NCBI GenBank assembly: GCA_020723665.1
Contig: DYIL01000001.1
Coordinates: 1 to 64,000, forward strand
Reading direction: 5' to 3'
DNA: 64,000 bases
DNA from: Methyloversatilis universalis
Lineage (GTDB): Bacteria > Pseudomonadota > Gammaproteobacteria > Methylococcales > Methylococcaceae
The notes under the pieces: generated by a model
The model's database searches: none
What the model was told of the DNA's origin: nothing
What the model saw: the letters and a program-made list of their open reading frames with translations, nothing else
Part shown: positions 7,524-16,601 of the stretch, piece by piece
How positions within the stretch are numbered: the first letter of the stretch is position 1
Layout of the letters: every line of letters starts with the position of its first letter
Translations under genes and position numbers: made by a program

Positions 7524-8201
7524 ATGACAAATTGCTGTGAAGATAAAAGCTGCGAGATAGTCGCCCTGCGCGCGGCGAATCACGGGCGCGTGCTGTGGAT
7601 CGTGCTCATGATCAATGTCGCGATGTTCTTCGTAGAGGGCTGGGCGGGGCTGCTGGCTCACTCCACCTCGCTTCTCGCCGACGCTCTTGACATGTTTGGT
7701 GATGCCTTGGTGTATGGGTTCAGCCTTTTTGTGCTGGCACGTTCGGCGCGTTGGCAGGCGGGTGCGGCTCTCGCGAAGGGCAGTTTCATGCTCGCCTTCG
7801 GCCTCGGTGTGTTGGGGGAAGCTGCCTATAAAGCGCTTCATCCCATTATGCCGGGGGTGGAGACGATGGGCACCATCGGTGGGGTGGCGCTTGCTGCAAA
7901 TCTTGTTTGTTTCTTCCTGCTCTACCGTCACCGGGGCGACAACCTCAACATGCGTTCTACATGGCTGTGCTCCAGAAATGATCTTATAGCCAACGTCAGT
8001 GTCTTGCTGGCCGCGGCCGGTAGCTACCTGCTCGCCTCGCGCTGGCCGGATATTGTTGTTGGAAGTCTCATTGCAAGCCTGTTCCTTAGTTCTGCGTTCA
8101 GTGTCTTGCGGCAGTCCATTCGAGCACTGCGTGCACCATCCACGCTATCTCCCCAAATCATGAGATCGGTAACCGTCCGTCGAGGAGGAACGGCGCCGTG
8201 A
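7524..8201 (+). CDS. CDF-like cation transporter in the bufferin operon
   Basis: 225 residues. The N-terminus [10 protein letters not shown] offers cysteine ligands. Five or six membrane segments follow with the CDF signature in altered form ([14 protein letters not shown], and [13 protein letters not shown] for the second metal-site helix). The long cytosolic C-terminal domain of typical CDF exporters is missing. The stop overlaps the GTG of bufB (GTGA), so it is translated as part of the maturase operon. Inference: it moves Cu or another divalent metal across the inner membrane, in step with periplasmic peptide buffering. The ATG at 7524 is preferred over an upstream start seven codons earlier because of AGGG upstream. 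Confidence 0.75.
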   Translation: MTNCCEDKSCEIVALRAANHGRVLWIVLMINVAMFFVEGWAGLLAHSTSLLADALDMFGDALVYGFSLFVLARSARWQAGAALAKGSFMLAFGLGVLGEAAYKALHPIMPGVETMGTIGGVALAANLVCFFLLYRHRGDNLNMRSTWLCSRNDLIANVSVLLAAAGSYLLASRWPDIVVGSLIASLFLSSAFSVLRQSIRALRAPSTLSPQIMRSVTVRRGGTAP

Positions 8202-9043
8202 ACACGCCCCCAAAAGCAAGACCCTTCCTCGGCTTTGGCTTAGGGCTACGCAAGGAGCATTACGAAGCCATCCTCCAAGGACAGCCCACGGTGGACTGGT
8301 TCGAGATCCTCACCGAAAACTATCTGGTGGAGGGCGGCAAACCCCTTCGTTACCTGGAGCGGATTCGCGCCGATTACCCCATGGTCATGCACGGGGTGTC
8401 TCTGTCCATCGGCGGCACTGATCCCTTGGATGTCGATTATCTCAAGCAGATCAAGGTGCTGGCGGAGCGCATCGAGCCCGTGTGGCTTTCCGATCACCTG
8501 TGCTGGACCGGCGTCGATGGACTTAATCTGCACGATCTCCTGCCCTTGCCGTACACGGAGGAGGCACTGGACCACGTGGTCCGCCGGATCGGACAGGTCC
8601 AGGAGTTCCTCGGGCGGCGGATTCTGCTGGAGAATGTGTCCAGCTACGTGAGCTACGCCGATTCCGAAATGAGCGAAGGGGAATTCCTTGCGGCGGCGGC
8701 CGAGGCGGCGGACTGCCTGATTCTCCTTGACCTCAACAACATTTATGTGAGCGCCCGCAACCACGGCTTCGACCCTGACGACTACCTGCGCCACATCCCG
8801 GCAGAGCGGGTCTGGCAGTTTCATCTGGCCGGCCATTTCGATCGCGGCGATCTCCTCATCGACACCCACGACCGGGCCGTGATCGATGAGGTCTGGGCGC
8901 TGTACGAAGCGGCCGCGGTCCGCTTCGGAACCGTCTCGACCATGATCGAGCGGGACGACGACATTCCGCCTTTGGAGGCTCTGGTCGAGGAATTGAACCG
9001 GGTGCGGCGCATCGGCGGGCGGGTAATGCGGACGGTGGCATGA
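8198..9043 (+). CDS. bufB: MNIO-family (DUF692) bufferin maturase BufB
   Basis: 281 residues with the full DUF692 TIM-barrel pattern: [65 protein letters not shown] and [10 protein letters not shown]. These carry the His, Asp, Glu and Asn ligands of the multinuclear iron centre. The enzyme uses iron and oxygen to modify cysteines of the bufferin precursor, guided by a partner protein. It starts with GTG after GAGGAGGAACGGCGCC, overlaps the preceding transporter stop, and ends overlapping the bufC ATG. Family length is normal. Confidence 0.9.
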   Translation: MNTPPKARPFLGFGLGLRKEHYEAILQGQPTVDWFEILTENYLVEGGKPLRYLERIRADYPMVMHGVSLSIGGTDPLDVDYLKQIKVLAERIEPVWLSDHLCWTGVDGLNLHDLLPLPYTEEALDHVVRRIGQVQEFLGRRILLENVSSYVSYADSEMSEGEFLAAAAEAADCLILLDLNNIYVSARNHGFDPDDYLRHIPAERVWQFHLAGHFDRGDLLIDTHDRAVIDEVWALYEAAAVRFGTVSTMIERDDDIPPLEALVEELNRVRRIGGRVMRTVA

Positions 9044-9873
9044 ACAGACATGCGGGTGCGAGCGATGTGCCTTCGAGCCTGTCGGAACTCCAGCGGCGCT
9101 TCCAAGCGTACCTGCTGAATCCGAGCGCTAGTCCGCCAGCGGCCTTGCGGGGCGATGGCCGTGCCTCTGGGGCTCAGCGCGCCGAAGTCTACGCCGAAGC
9201 CTATCGGCTGCGCCTCATCGAGGCCCTGGCGGCCGATTATCCCGCACTCGGGACGCTCTTAGGCGAAGACGACTTTGCCCATCTGGGACGGGTTTACGCG
9301 GAGGCCCATCCCTCGCGCTATGCGTCCATCCGCTGGTTCGGCCAACACCTCGGCCGGTTCTTGCAGGACGATTCGGAGTATCGGGAGCGGCCCGAACTGG
9401 CCGAACTGGCGGCGTTCGAGTGGGCGCTCAGCGAAGCCTTCGACGCGGCGGAAGCCCCGGCCGTCTCGCCCGAAGCCCTGACCGCGCTGCCGGCGGCCCG
9501 CTGGCCCAACCTGCGGATCCGCTTTCATCCGGCGTTACGCCGTGTCAAGCTCCGCTTCAACATCCCGGAAGTCTGGCAGGCACTGAATCAAAAGGCCTCC
9601 CCGCAGCCCTTCGAAGCGCTCGATTCCCCTCAAACCTGGATCGTCTGGCGGTCCGATCTCAAGCTGTTTTTCCGGAATTTGAATTTGTCCGAAGCTCAGG
9701 CCTTCGATGCCCTGTATCAGGGCTTGCACTTCGCCGAGGTCTGCGAGGGCTTGTGTGATCGACTGCCAGCGGAGAACGTCGCCGCGACGGCCGCTGGTTT
9801 TCTGGCCCATTGGCTGACCGAGGGCTGGATCGCGGCCTTCGAAGCCGACCCAGAGTCCTCCGCCACGAATTGA
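9040..9873 (+). CDS. bufC: BufC/DUF2063 partner of the MNIO maturase
   Basis: 277 residues. The N-terminal 90 residues are the DUF2063 helical domain ([36 protein letters not shown], followed by [15 protein letters not shown]). In this family that domain recognises the precursor leader and presents the core to BufB. The C-terminal half is the usual variable domain with [20 protein letters not shown]. It starts within the last codons of bufB (ATGA), so the two should be made in equal amounts. No DoxX-type BufD follows; instead there is a tiny Met-rich membrane protein. Confidence 0.85.
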   Translation: MNRHAGASDVPSSLSELQRRFQAYLLNPSASPPAALRGDGRASGAQRAEVYAEAYRLRLIEALAADYPALGTLLGEDDFAHLGRVYAEAHPSRYASIRWFGQHLGRFLQDDSEYRERPELAELAAFEWALSEAFDAAEAPAVSPEALTALPAARWPNLRIRFHPALRRVKLRFNIPEVWQALNQKASPQPFEALDSPQTWIVWRSDLKLFFRNLNLSEAQAFDALYQGLHFAEVCEGLCDRLPAENVAATAAGFLAHWLTEGWIAAFEADPESSATN

Positions 9874-9961
9874 ACGCCCCAGTAAGCCGGAAATCCAAAA
9901 GGTAGGATTCTGATCGAAGAGCCAATCCGGAAGCCGACATGGAACGGAGGACCTCACCGTG

Positions 9962-10078
9962 ATGCGTAATGGAATGATGGACGGAATGATGGGAGGCGGC
10001 ATGCTCGTTTGGACGATCGTGGGCCTTCTGCTGATCGTCCTGCTTGCCGTAGTCATCGTCAAATTATTGCGGAAATAG
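9962..10078 (+). CDS. Met-rich single-pass mini membrane protein (38 aa)
   Basis: The protein reads MRNGMMDGMMGGGM and then one hydrophobic segment ending KLLRK. The N-terminal methionines (six Met in 14 residues) resemble Cu(I)-binding Met clusters and would lie in the periplasm if the positive C-terminus stays inside. GGAGG lies ten bases upstream. It follows bufC by 88 bases on the same strand. A cousin with the same design occurs at 10903. Function unknown; a copper link is inferred from composition and neighbours. Confidence 0.6.
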   Translation: MRNGMMDGMMGGGMLVWTIVGLLLIVLLAVVIVKLLRK

Positions 10079-10173
10079 CGAAACCCCGTGCGTTTCACAG
10101 GCCAAAGATCGTGGCATTTCGTCATTCAGCGAAGCACTCTCTAGCCGTTGGAGCGTGCGCACGTTGGCGCGGT

Positions 10174-10803
10174 GTGGAGCACATTCCGTGGTTGTACGAC
10201 GGCCTCATGAGTCTGGCTGACGGGCTGGGCTTCGTGCGCTGGCGCCAGGCCTTGGTATGGACCGCCCGCGGGCGCACGTTGGAGGTGGGCTGCGGTACCG
10301 GCCGCAACCTACCGCTCTACCCCTCCAGGGTTTCCGTGATCGGGCTGGACCCCGACCCGCAGTCCTTGGCGCGCGCCCAGCGGCGGGCGCCCCATATCCC
10401 TTTGGTCGCCGCTCAGGTGGAGGCCCTGCCGTTTCGGGCAGGGACCTTCGATACCGTCGTCAGCAGCCTCGTCTTTTGCAGCGTGGAGGATCCCGCGCAG
10501 GGCCTGCGCGAAATCCGCCGGGTCCTCCGTGCCGAAGGTCGGTTGCTGATGCTGGAGCACGTGCGTTCCAGCCGGCCTTTCTGGGCCAAGCTGCAGGACC
10601 GTATCCAACCGCTCTGGACGTATGTCAGTGGCGGCTGCCGTCCCAACCGGGAGACCGAGACGGCCGTCGCGGCGGCGGGCTTCCGGATCGACCCTTCCGA
10701 CCGCGAGGCCACCGATGTGTTGCGACGCTTCGGGGCGCACCCGATTTCCAGTGAAGGTACGCCAAGGAACGAGTTCGGTGCCAGCGTCTTACAGAGGCCT
10801 TGA
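10174..10803 (+). CDS. SAM-dependent methyltransferase (class I, UbiE-like)
   Basis: 209 residues from a GTG start. Motif I is TLEVGCGTGRNLPLYP, motif II GLDPDPQSLARAQRRAP, and post-I FDTVVSSLVFCSVEDPAQGL. RVLRAEGRLLMLEHVR follows. Methyltransferases of this kind act on small molecules or lipids; the substrate is not evident. The open frame extends back to about 10009, but the sequence before VEHIPWLYDGLM lacks family character and a clear ribosome site, so the start is uncertain. It lies between two Met-rich mini-proteins. Confidence 0.7.
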   Translation: MEHIPWLYDGLMSLADGLGFVRWRQALVWTARGRTLEVGCGTGRNLPLYPSRVSVIGLDPDPQSLARAQRRAPHIPLVAAQVEALPFRAGTFDTVVSSLVFCSVEDPAQGLREIRRVLRAEGRLLMLEHVRSSRPFWAKLQDRIQPLWTYVSGGCRPNRETETAVAAAGFRIDPSDREATDVLRRFGAHPISSEGTPRNEFGASVLQRP

Positions 10804-10902
10804 GCTCCCGACGAACTTTCATGGAGGGCATTTTTCAAAAAAAGAAGGCGGATGAAATTCCGTCTGAGAGGGGATGGCCAAAGTCTGAACAGGCGGACGC
10901 GC

Positions 10903-11091
10903 ATGAAGATCGTAGTGATGGTGCTCGCCGTGATCGGTGCGCTGGCGATCCTCGCCCTGCTCGGGATGGCGCTGATGCATGGCATGATGATGGGCGGCAT
11001 GATGGGCGCTCCCATCGCTACGCTGGCCGGCCTGCTGATTCTGATTGCACTCATTACGGCGGTCATGGTTCTCGCCGTTCGACGGAAATGA
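10903..11091 (+). CDS. Met-rich two-segment mini membrane protein (62 aa)
   Basis: MKIVVMVLAVIGALAILALL forms the first membrane segment. The loop LMHGMMMGGMMGAPI carries a His-Met cluster, then a second membrane segment ends VLAVRRK. AGGCGG precedes the ATG. The HGMMMGGMMG loop is a plausible Cu(I) site between two helices. It shares with the 38-residue protein at 9962 the G-M-M pattern and basic tail, so the two probably have related roles. An in-frame extension to 10852 is possible but adds a highly basic, unlikely N-terminus. Confidence 0.55.
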   Translation: MKIVVMVLAVIGALAILALLGMALMHGMMMGGMMGAPIATLAGLLILIALITAVMVLAVRRK

Positions 11092-11173
11092 GGCGCATGA
11101 CGATGCCTGGTCGATAACTTTGGCGGAATACCGTTTCGAGTTAATCCATAGAGCGGAGCAAGGAGAGCGGCTC

Positions 11174-13732
11174 ATGAACGACCGAGACGTGGTGATCGTG
11201 ACCGGACCCACCGGCTTCATTGGCAGCGCGCTTATCGAGGCGCTCGGCAAATGCTTCCGTATCGTCGGTTTCGATCGGCCCGGACCGCCCCATCCGCCCC
11301 CGATCGCCGATTGCGTCTGTGTCGATATCTCCTCGGAAGAGAGCGTGCAGGAGGCGTTCCAGAGTGTGCGCCGCTGGCACGGCGAGCGCATCGCTTCAGT
11401 CATTCACCTGGCCGCTTATTATGATTTCTCCGGAGAGCCGAGCCCGAAATACGAGGAGATCACCGTCCGCGGCACCGAGCGCCTGCTGCGCGGCCTTCGC
11501 TCGTTCCAGGTGGAGCAGTTCATCTATTCAAGCACCATGCTCGTCTATGCTCCCACGCAGCCCGATCAGCCCATCCAGGAGGACTGGCCGCTCGATCCGA
11601 AGTGGGATTATCCGAAATCGAAGGTCGAGGCCGAAAAGGTCATTCGCGACCAGCACGGTGCGATCCCCATCGTGCTGCTGCGCATCGCCGGCGTCTATGA
11701 CGACCTGTGCCATGCTCCGGTGCTCGCCCACCAGATCCAACGCATCTACGAACGCCGACTGGTCGGCCATGTCTTCGCCGGCGAGATGTCCCATGGCCAG
11801 TCCTTCCTGCATCTTGACGACCTGGTGAATGCCCTCGTCCGGCTCGTGGAGCGCCGCCGCCAGCTGCCGCCCGAGCTGGTGCTGCTGCTCGGCGAGCCCG
11901 AGACGATGAGCTATGACGAACTGCAGCGCGAGATCGGCCGGCTCGTCCACGGCGAGGCGTGGGAAACCCGTGCCGTACCCAAACCCTTGGCGAAAGCCGG
12001 CGCTTGGTTGCGGGACCTCGCGCCGGGAGAGGAGCATTTCATAAAACCGTGGATGGTCGACCTCGCCGACGATCATTACGAGCTCGACATCGGCCGCGCC
12101 CGTACGCTCCTCGACTGGACGCCGAAGCGCAGACTGCGCGACGCGCTTCCGAAGATGATCGCCGCGCTCAAGGCCGATCCGCTCGGATGGTACCGGGAAA
12201 ACGAACTTCAAGCTCCCGTTGGGCTGGAAAAGATGGCTGACCGGTCCCGATCGGAAGTAGCTCAGGGCAGTGCGCCCGCCGCCGAGGGCGGAGAGCAGGA
12301 AGCGATAACGACCGCCGCGCCCGATCAGGCCATGCGCGAGCACATGCAGATGATGCACGCGCATCGCCGGATGACGCTCTGGGTGCACTTTGCCATCATG
12401 GCGCTCGGCTTATGGCTGATCACGAGTCCCTTCACGCTGGGCTACCTCGACCCGGAGGTGGGCCCCGAGGCCCTGCGGGTCATGGCCGAACGGAATCTGC
12501 CGCCGCCGGCGCTCCGCAACACGGCCTTGGCCTGGAGCGACGGGATTAGCGGCCTGCTCCTCCTGGCGTTCGGCGCCCTCTCCCTGTCGGCGCGCTACGG
12601 GTGGGCGCAATGGGCCAATGTCTTCGTCGGCCTCTGGCTCCTGTCCGCCCCGCTCGTTTTCTGGACGCCGAGCCCCGCGGCCTATCTGAACGATACCCTG
12701 GTCGGATCGCTCGTGATCGCTTTCGCCATCCTGATCCCCGAGATGCCGGGCATGAGCATGGAGGCGATGATGAGGGGTCCGGACATCCCGCCCGGCTGGA
12801 GCTATTGCCCCTCGACCTGGCTCCAGCGCTTGCCCATCATCGCTCTGGCGTTCATCGGCTTTTTCATCGCCCGCTATCTCGCCGCCTATCAGATGGGCCA
12901 CATTGGCGCCGCCTGGGATCCCTTCTTTGGCAGGAGCACCGAGCAAATCATCACCTCGGACATCTCCCGCGCCTGGCCGGTTTCCGATGCGGGGCTGGGG
13001 GCGCTCACCTATATGCTGGAGGCGCTGATGGGCTTCATGGGCGACAAGCGCCGCTGGCGCACCATGCCCTGGATGGTGCTGCTGTTCGGCATCGTGGTCG
13101 TGCCGTTGGGGGTGGTCAGCATCGTTTTCATCATCATCCAGCCAATCGTGATCGGCACCTGGTGCACCTTATGCCTGGTCGCCGCCCTCGCGATGCTCGT
13201 CATGATCCCCTTCGCCCTGGACGAACTCGTGGCCATGGGGCAATTTCTGGTCCACAGTCACCGGACGGGCCAGCCGTTCTGGAGCACGTTCTTCAGGGGC
13301 GGGATCATGCCGGACGGGGCCGAGGACCAATCCCCGGGCTTTGAGGCGTCTTCTTTTACCGAAATGGGCCGGGCAATGGCTTGGGGCGTCACGGTGCCCT
13401 GGACGCTGTTGTTGAGCACCGCGATCGGCCTCTGGCTCATGTTCACGCGCCTCATCTTCGGAACCGGGGGCGAGATGGCCGACAGCGACCACCTGGTGGG
13501 CGCCCTCGTCGTGACCGTCGCCATCATCGCGATGGCGGAGGTCGCCCGCCCGTTGCGATTCATCAATCTGGGGTTCGGTGGATGGCTGATCATCGCCCCC
13601 TGGGTGCTGACCGGGGCCGGCGCGGCCGCTGCCTGGGCGGGGGTCGTCGCGGGCGGCCTTTTGATTCTCCTCAGTCTCCCCCGCGGCCGGGTGAAAGAAC
13701 GTTATGGGAGCTGGGACCGGTACATCGTCTGA
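11174..13732 (+). CDS. Fusion: extended SDR epimerase + SPW-repeat/VKOR-like membrane protein
   Basis: 852 residues, two proteins in one. Residues 1-340 are an extended SDR of the epimerase/dehydratase class: TGPTGFIGSAL at 11-20, HLAAYYDFSG near 78, and the YPKSK catalytic pair (Y146, K150). After a Glu/Ala linker, residues 395-852 are membrane segments with two SPW-like repeats (LWLITSPFTLG; WLLSAPLVFWTP; later WLIIAPWVLTG). In the middle is a vitamin-K-epoxide-reductase-like four-helix part with the redox motif C664-T-L-C667 (GTWCTLC). A VKOR-like part implies oxidation of periplasmic thiols through quinone. The SDR half may use a quinone-like or sugar substrate. The ATG has AGGAGAGCGGCTC before it. 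A damaged copy of its tail lies at 18983. Confidence 0.8.
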   Translation: MNDRDVVIVTGPTGFIGSALIEALGKCFRIVGFDRPGPPHPPPIADCVCVDISSEESVQEAFQSVRRWHGERIASVIHLAAYYDFSGEPSPKYEEITVRGTERLLRGLRSFQVEQFIYSSTMLVYAPTQPDQPIQEDWPLDPKWDYPKSKVEAEKVIRDQHGAIPIVLLRIAGVYDDLCHAPVLAHQIQRIYERRLVGHVFAGEMSHGQSFLHLDDLVNALVRLVERRRQLPPELVLLLGEPETMSYDELQREIGRLVHGEAWETRAVPKPLAKAGAWLRDLAPGEEHFIKPWMVDLADDHYELDIGRARTLLDWTPKRRLRDALPKMIAALKADPLGWYRENELQAPVGLEKMADRSRSEVAQGSAPAAEGGEQEAITTAAPDQAMREHMQMMHAHRRMTLWVHFAIMALGLWLITSPFTLGYLDPEVGPEALRVMAERNLPPPALRNTALAWSDGISGLLLLAFGALSLSARYGWAQWANVFVGLWLLSAPLVFWTPSPAAYLNDTLVGSLVIAFAILIPEMPGMSMEAMMRGPDIPPGWSYCPSTWLQRLPIIALAFIGFFIARYLAAYQMGHIGAAWDPFFGRSTEQIITSDISRAWPVSDAGLGALTYMLEALMGFMGDKRRWRTMPWMVLLFGIVVVPLGVVSIVFIIIQPIVIGTWCTLCLVAALAMLVMIPFALDELVAMGQFLVHSHRTGQPFWSTFFRGGIMPDGAEDQSPGFEASSFTEMGRAMAWGVTVPWTLLLSTAIGLWLMFTRLIFGTGGEMADSDHLVGALVVTVAIIAMAEVARPLRFINLGFGGWLIIAPWVLTGAGAAAAWAGVVAGGLLILLSLPRGRVKERYGSWDRYIV

Positions 13733-13777
13733 GCGATTGGAAGATTTCCCGACACTCAATCTACCGAGGAGAATGAA

Positions 13778-14170
13778 ATGGGCCTACTGCTGAGACTTTT
13801 GAGCATATTCCTGTCGATCGTGCTGCTGGGTTCCTACGTCGGCGCGCAGCCCCATCAACCGCCGCAGCCGATGGCTCCGGACCGCCAAATGACCAGGGAT
13901 ACTCCTCCCTCTCCGGTGACCCCGTCGGAGCAGGGCGGCATGGGGCAGGGCCCATCGGGTATGCAACCGATGCCCATGGGCGGCCAATGCCCCATGTGCG
14001 AGGCCATGATGCAGAAAGAGCTGATGGTGTTCCCGTGGCTGGTCGGGGGTGGAGCCGTCTTGGGTATTCTGATAGCCATAGCCTTGGCGCTCCTGGTGGT
14101 GCTTGAGATCCAATGGATCCGGCTCTGGACTCTTCGCTTGAAGGCTGAAAAGACGAAAGTACCGCCCTAA
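13778..14170 (+). CDS. Exported Met/Pro/Cys-rich membrane-anchored protein
   Basis: 130 residues. An N-terminal signal segment ends at YVGAQ, then comes a Pro-Met-Gln-rich periplasmic stretch (GMGQGPSGMQPMPMGGQ) with one CPMC motif. One membrane helix (LVGGGAVLGILIAIALALLV) and a short basic cytosolic tail follow. GAGGAG precedes the ATG. The composition suggests a copper-binding periplasmic linker near the VKOR-type thiol oxidase upstream. No family is recognised. It is probably co-transcribed with the fusion gene (45-base gap). Confidence 0.55.
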   Translation: MGLLLRLLSIFLSIVLLGSYVGAQPHQPPQPMAPDRQMTRDTPPSPVTPSEQGGMGQGPSGMQPMPMGGQCPMCEAMMQKELMVFPWLVGGGAVLGILIAIALALLVVLEIQWIRLWTLRLKAEKTKVPP

Positions 14171-14439
14171 CACGGAAGTGCGGAGGGCTGTACGGTCCTT
14201 AGGGTGTTTCCGGCGTGATGGAGCCAGTCCGCTTTGGCATAGAGAGGCCTTGGCATCGGTGATATCGCCCCACGCCTCATTTTTTCTTGTCACCAATCCG
14301 ACAGGAAAGTCTTTCAGAAAAAAGTCCGGTCGAATTCAAAACAGGTGCCGTCCGGGGAGGAGCGTTTTTATCTCCCGGACGCACTTACAGACCAAATTCC
14401 CATTCCTTACCGAAGTTTAGCGATGGACAAGGAGAGGCT

Positions 14440-14574
14440 ATGAATACGAATCCTGATCAACTTGGGGCCGTCGCAGAAAACGGAACGAAAAGTACGCTAA
14501 ACGGCCGTCATGGCAACGCAGGCCGCGCCGCGTCTTGCCCTCCGTGCATAGGCGTCCGGTTGGAGTACAACTAA
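14440..14574 (+). CDS. Short peptide (44 aa) coupled to the permease gene
   Basis: MNTNPDQLGAVAENGTKS and a further 26 residues containing SCPPC. The ATG has AAGGAGAGGCT upstream, stronger than the site of the permease, and its stop codon TAA overlaps the permease ATG (TAATG). It is a hydrophilic, signal-less peptide with a CPPC that might bind metal or arsenic, or simply a translational leader. The 270 bases upstream contain no gene that I can support. Confidence 0.45.
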   Translation: MNTNPDQLGAVAENGTKSTLNGRHGNAGRAASCPPCIGVRLEYN

Positions 14575-15713
14575 TGATCGATCAGATCGGGCAAACCCTA
14601 TATGTCAGCGCCGGTCTCTTCTGGAAGGCATTCTGGGCGCTGGCGTTCGGCTACGCGTTCTCCTCGCTAATCCAGGTCCTGGTCCCGCGCGAGGTGATCG
14701 CCAAGTACCTGGGCCACACCGGCCTGAGGCAGACGGTTTTGGCCATGCTGTTGGGACCGGCATCTTCGGCTTGCTCGTTTGCCGCGCTCTCGGCCGGGCG
14801 GGCGCTTTTCGCGAAAGGAGCCGCCCTTGTTCCGATGATGGCGTTCCTCTTCGGCTCGACGAACCTCGCACCCCCGGTGGCAGCGCTGGCCTGGATCTTC
14901 CTGGGTTGGCAGTTCGCGCTGGCGCTCGTCGTCGGCTCGGTCGCCCACGTCGCCATCATGGCCGTAATTGTCGGCTTAACCTATCCCAACAAAATGGTCG
15001 AGCGCGCCCGCGAGGACGCCGCGAAAGCGGGCGAGAAGCGTGCTGGAATTCGCGGTGAGCCATCAGAGGGGCTGCCGAGGTCCTGGCGAGACAAGCTGTG
15101 GAGCGGCGAGGCGTGGTGCCGCGTCGGCGTAACCTACCGCGGCGAGTGGGGCATGATTTGGAAAGACCTGTTCTTCGGCTTTCTGATTGCGGGCGCGGTG
15201 GCCACGCTCGTGCCCGACGCTGTCTTCCAAGCCATCTTTCCGCGAGAGTTGCCTATGCTTCTGCTCGTGCTCATCCATGCGCTGCTCGGGCCGGCGCTTG
15301 CAATCCTTACCATCATCGGCTCGATGGGCAACGGCCCGCTGGCGGCAGTGCTCTGGGAAAATGGAGTGCTTTTTTCCGGAATCATTGCGTTCCTATATGC
15401 TGACTTCGTGGTCATCCCTTCGCTGCACATCAATGCGACATACTACGGCTGGCGCTTCGCCGCTTACCTCGGCGCGATCTTCACCGGGTCTGCGATCGGG
15501 GCCGGCATCATCATGCACGCGCTGTTCTGGGCGTTGGGAATGATTCCGGAGTCGAAAGCTGGGCGCGTCCAGGAACTGGCGCAGTTCCGTATCGATTACG
15601 TGTTCTTCCTGAATCTCGCCGCGATTGCCATCACTGGCGTGCTCATTTGGCTGGGCTGGCAAGGCGCCGGGCCGAGGAAAGGGAGGACCGCGACGGCCAA
15701 TCGCAGTGATTGA
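14574..15713 (+). CDS. ArsP-like permease (DUF318/PF03773)
   Basis: 379 residues with about nine membrane segments. The two signature repeats of this permease family are present: LGPASSACSFAALSAGRALF in the N-terminal half and GSMGNGPLAAVLWENGVLFS with FLYADFVVIPSLHINATYYG in the C-terminal half. Members export organoarsenicals or other uncharacterised solutes; some sit in copper or thiol-redox operons. The cytosolic loop (residues 145-185) is charged. It starts at the ATG overlapping the short upstream ORF. DsbA-like and CcdA fragments lie directly downstream, as if a redox operon had been truncated. Confidence 0.8.
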   Translation: MIDQIGQTLYVSAGLFWKAFWALAFGYAFSSLIQVLVPREVIAKYLGHTGLRQTVLAMLLGPASSACSFAALSAGRALFAKGAALVPMMAFLFGSTNLAPPVAALAWIFLGWQFALALVVGSVAHVAIMAVIVGLTYPNKMVERAREDAAKAGEKRAGIRGEPSEGLPRSWRDKLWSGEAWCRVGVTYRGEWGMIWKDLFFGFLIAGAVATLVPDAVFQAIFPRELPMLLLVLIHALLGPALAILTIIGSMGNGPLAAVLWENGVLFSGIIAFLYADFVVIPSLHINATYYGWRFAAYLGAIFTGSAIGAGIIMHALFWALGMIPESKAGRVQELAQFRIDYVFFLNLAAIAITGVLIWLGWQGAGPRKGRTATANRSD

Positions 15714-15793
15714 TGATCCGATCCGTCGGAGTGAAGGTGAGGAGCGGGGTCGGACCTGCACGATCGGTTGGTTGGCCTCAGAACAGTACCGTC

Positions 15794-15979
15794 GACATGG
15801 ATCATCGCGACATTGAAGTCGCCATCGGGCACAACCACGCACTGGCAAGTGCCCTGCGCATCGCTGGCACACCGAGCTTCGTGATTGGCGAGGAGGTTTT
15901 CCAGGGCTATACCGACCTTCCAACGCTCCAAAGGCTCATCCAACGCGAGCGGGAGCGCCGCAAACCCTCGCGGCGCTAG
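15794..15979 (+). pseudogene. C-terminal fragment of a DsbA-family thioredoxin-like protein
   Basis: The frame encodes DMDHRDIEVAIGHNHALAS, then LRIAGTPSFVIGEEVFQGYT and LQRLIQRERE. These are the last helix, cis-Pro loop (GTPSF) and final strand of DsbA/BdbD-type proteins. The catalytic CxxC half is absent. The sequence upstream in the same frame is unrelated, so it was cut off and now follows the permease stop directly. Confidence 0.65.
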
Positions 15980-15999
15980 AGTTAACGAGCTGCATTTTC

Positions 16000-16362
16000 G
16001 TACGCCAAGTACAGATCGCTTACTATGTTCTTGGCCTGGCGTCTGCCTTCGGCTGGACACCATGCATCGGACCGGTCCTGGGGGCGATCCTCACGGTGGG
16101 CGCGGTATCGGCGAGCGTCGGGCAAGGCGTGACACTGCTGGCCGCCTACTCGCTGAGGCTGGGGCTGCCCTTCCTGGCAGCCGCGGCGTTTACCGGAGCG
16201 CTGTTGCAGCGTAGCAGCGCCTTGCGCCGGCTCGGGCGTCCGCTGCAAGTCGAGGCCGGCTCGGTAATGGTGCTCGCGGGGCTGGCGATCGCGACCAGAC
16301 AGCTCTCGGCGTTCTCGTACTGGCTCTTGGACACATTCCCGGCACTCGGTGAGATCGGCTAG
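16000..16362 (+). pseudogene. 5'-truncated CcdA/DsbD-type thiol-disulfide transporter
   Basis: The open frame reads QIAYYVLGLASAFGWTPCIG, then PVLGAILTVGAV and LGLPFLAAAAF. This is the second half of a CcdA protein with its redox cysteine in GWTPCIGP. The first three or so membrane segments and the first cysteine are missing, so electron transfer is not possible. An ATG inside (16096) could only make 88 residues. It follows the DsbA fragment by 20 bases; the two look like neighbours in a degraded redox cluster. A 28-codon frame at 16409 and the rest up to 16600 show nothing recognisable. Confidence 0.65.
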
Positions 16363-16601
16363 CACTACGCTGCGACCTCGCGCAGGTCTGCATGACCAGG
16401 AGCCAATCATGAGCCCAAGAAGCGACGTTGCTCATTGGCGCCCTCGCCGTGCGGGGATATTGGGAGTCCTGGACAACCCCTTGGTCTTCCACTGAACTCT
16501 CCTCCCTATGAGACTAAGCGTGAACGAGTTTTTTGCGACCCGGCATCGCAAATGCGTCCCGGTTATTGAATGTCAACAGGCCCTAGCTGGGTTGGCTTTG
16601 G

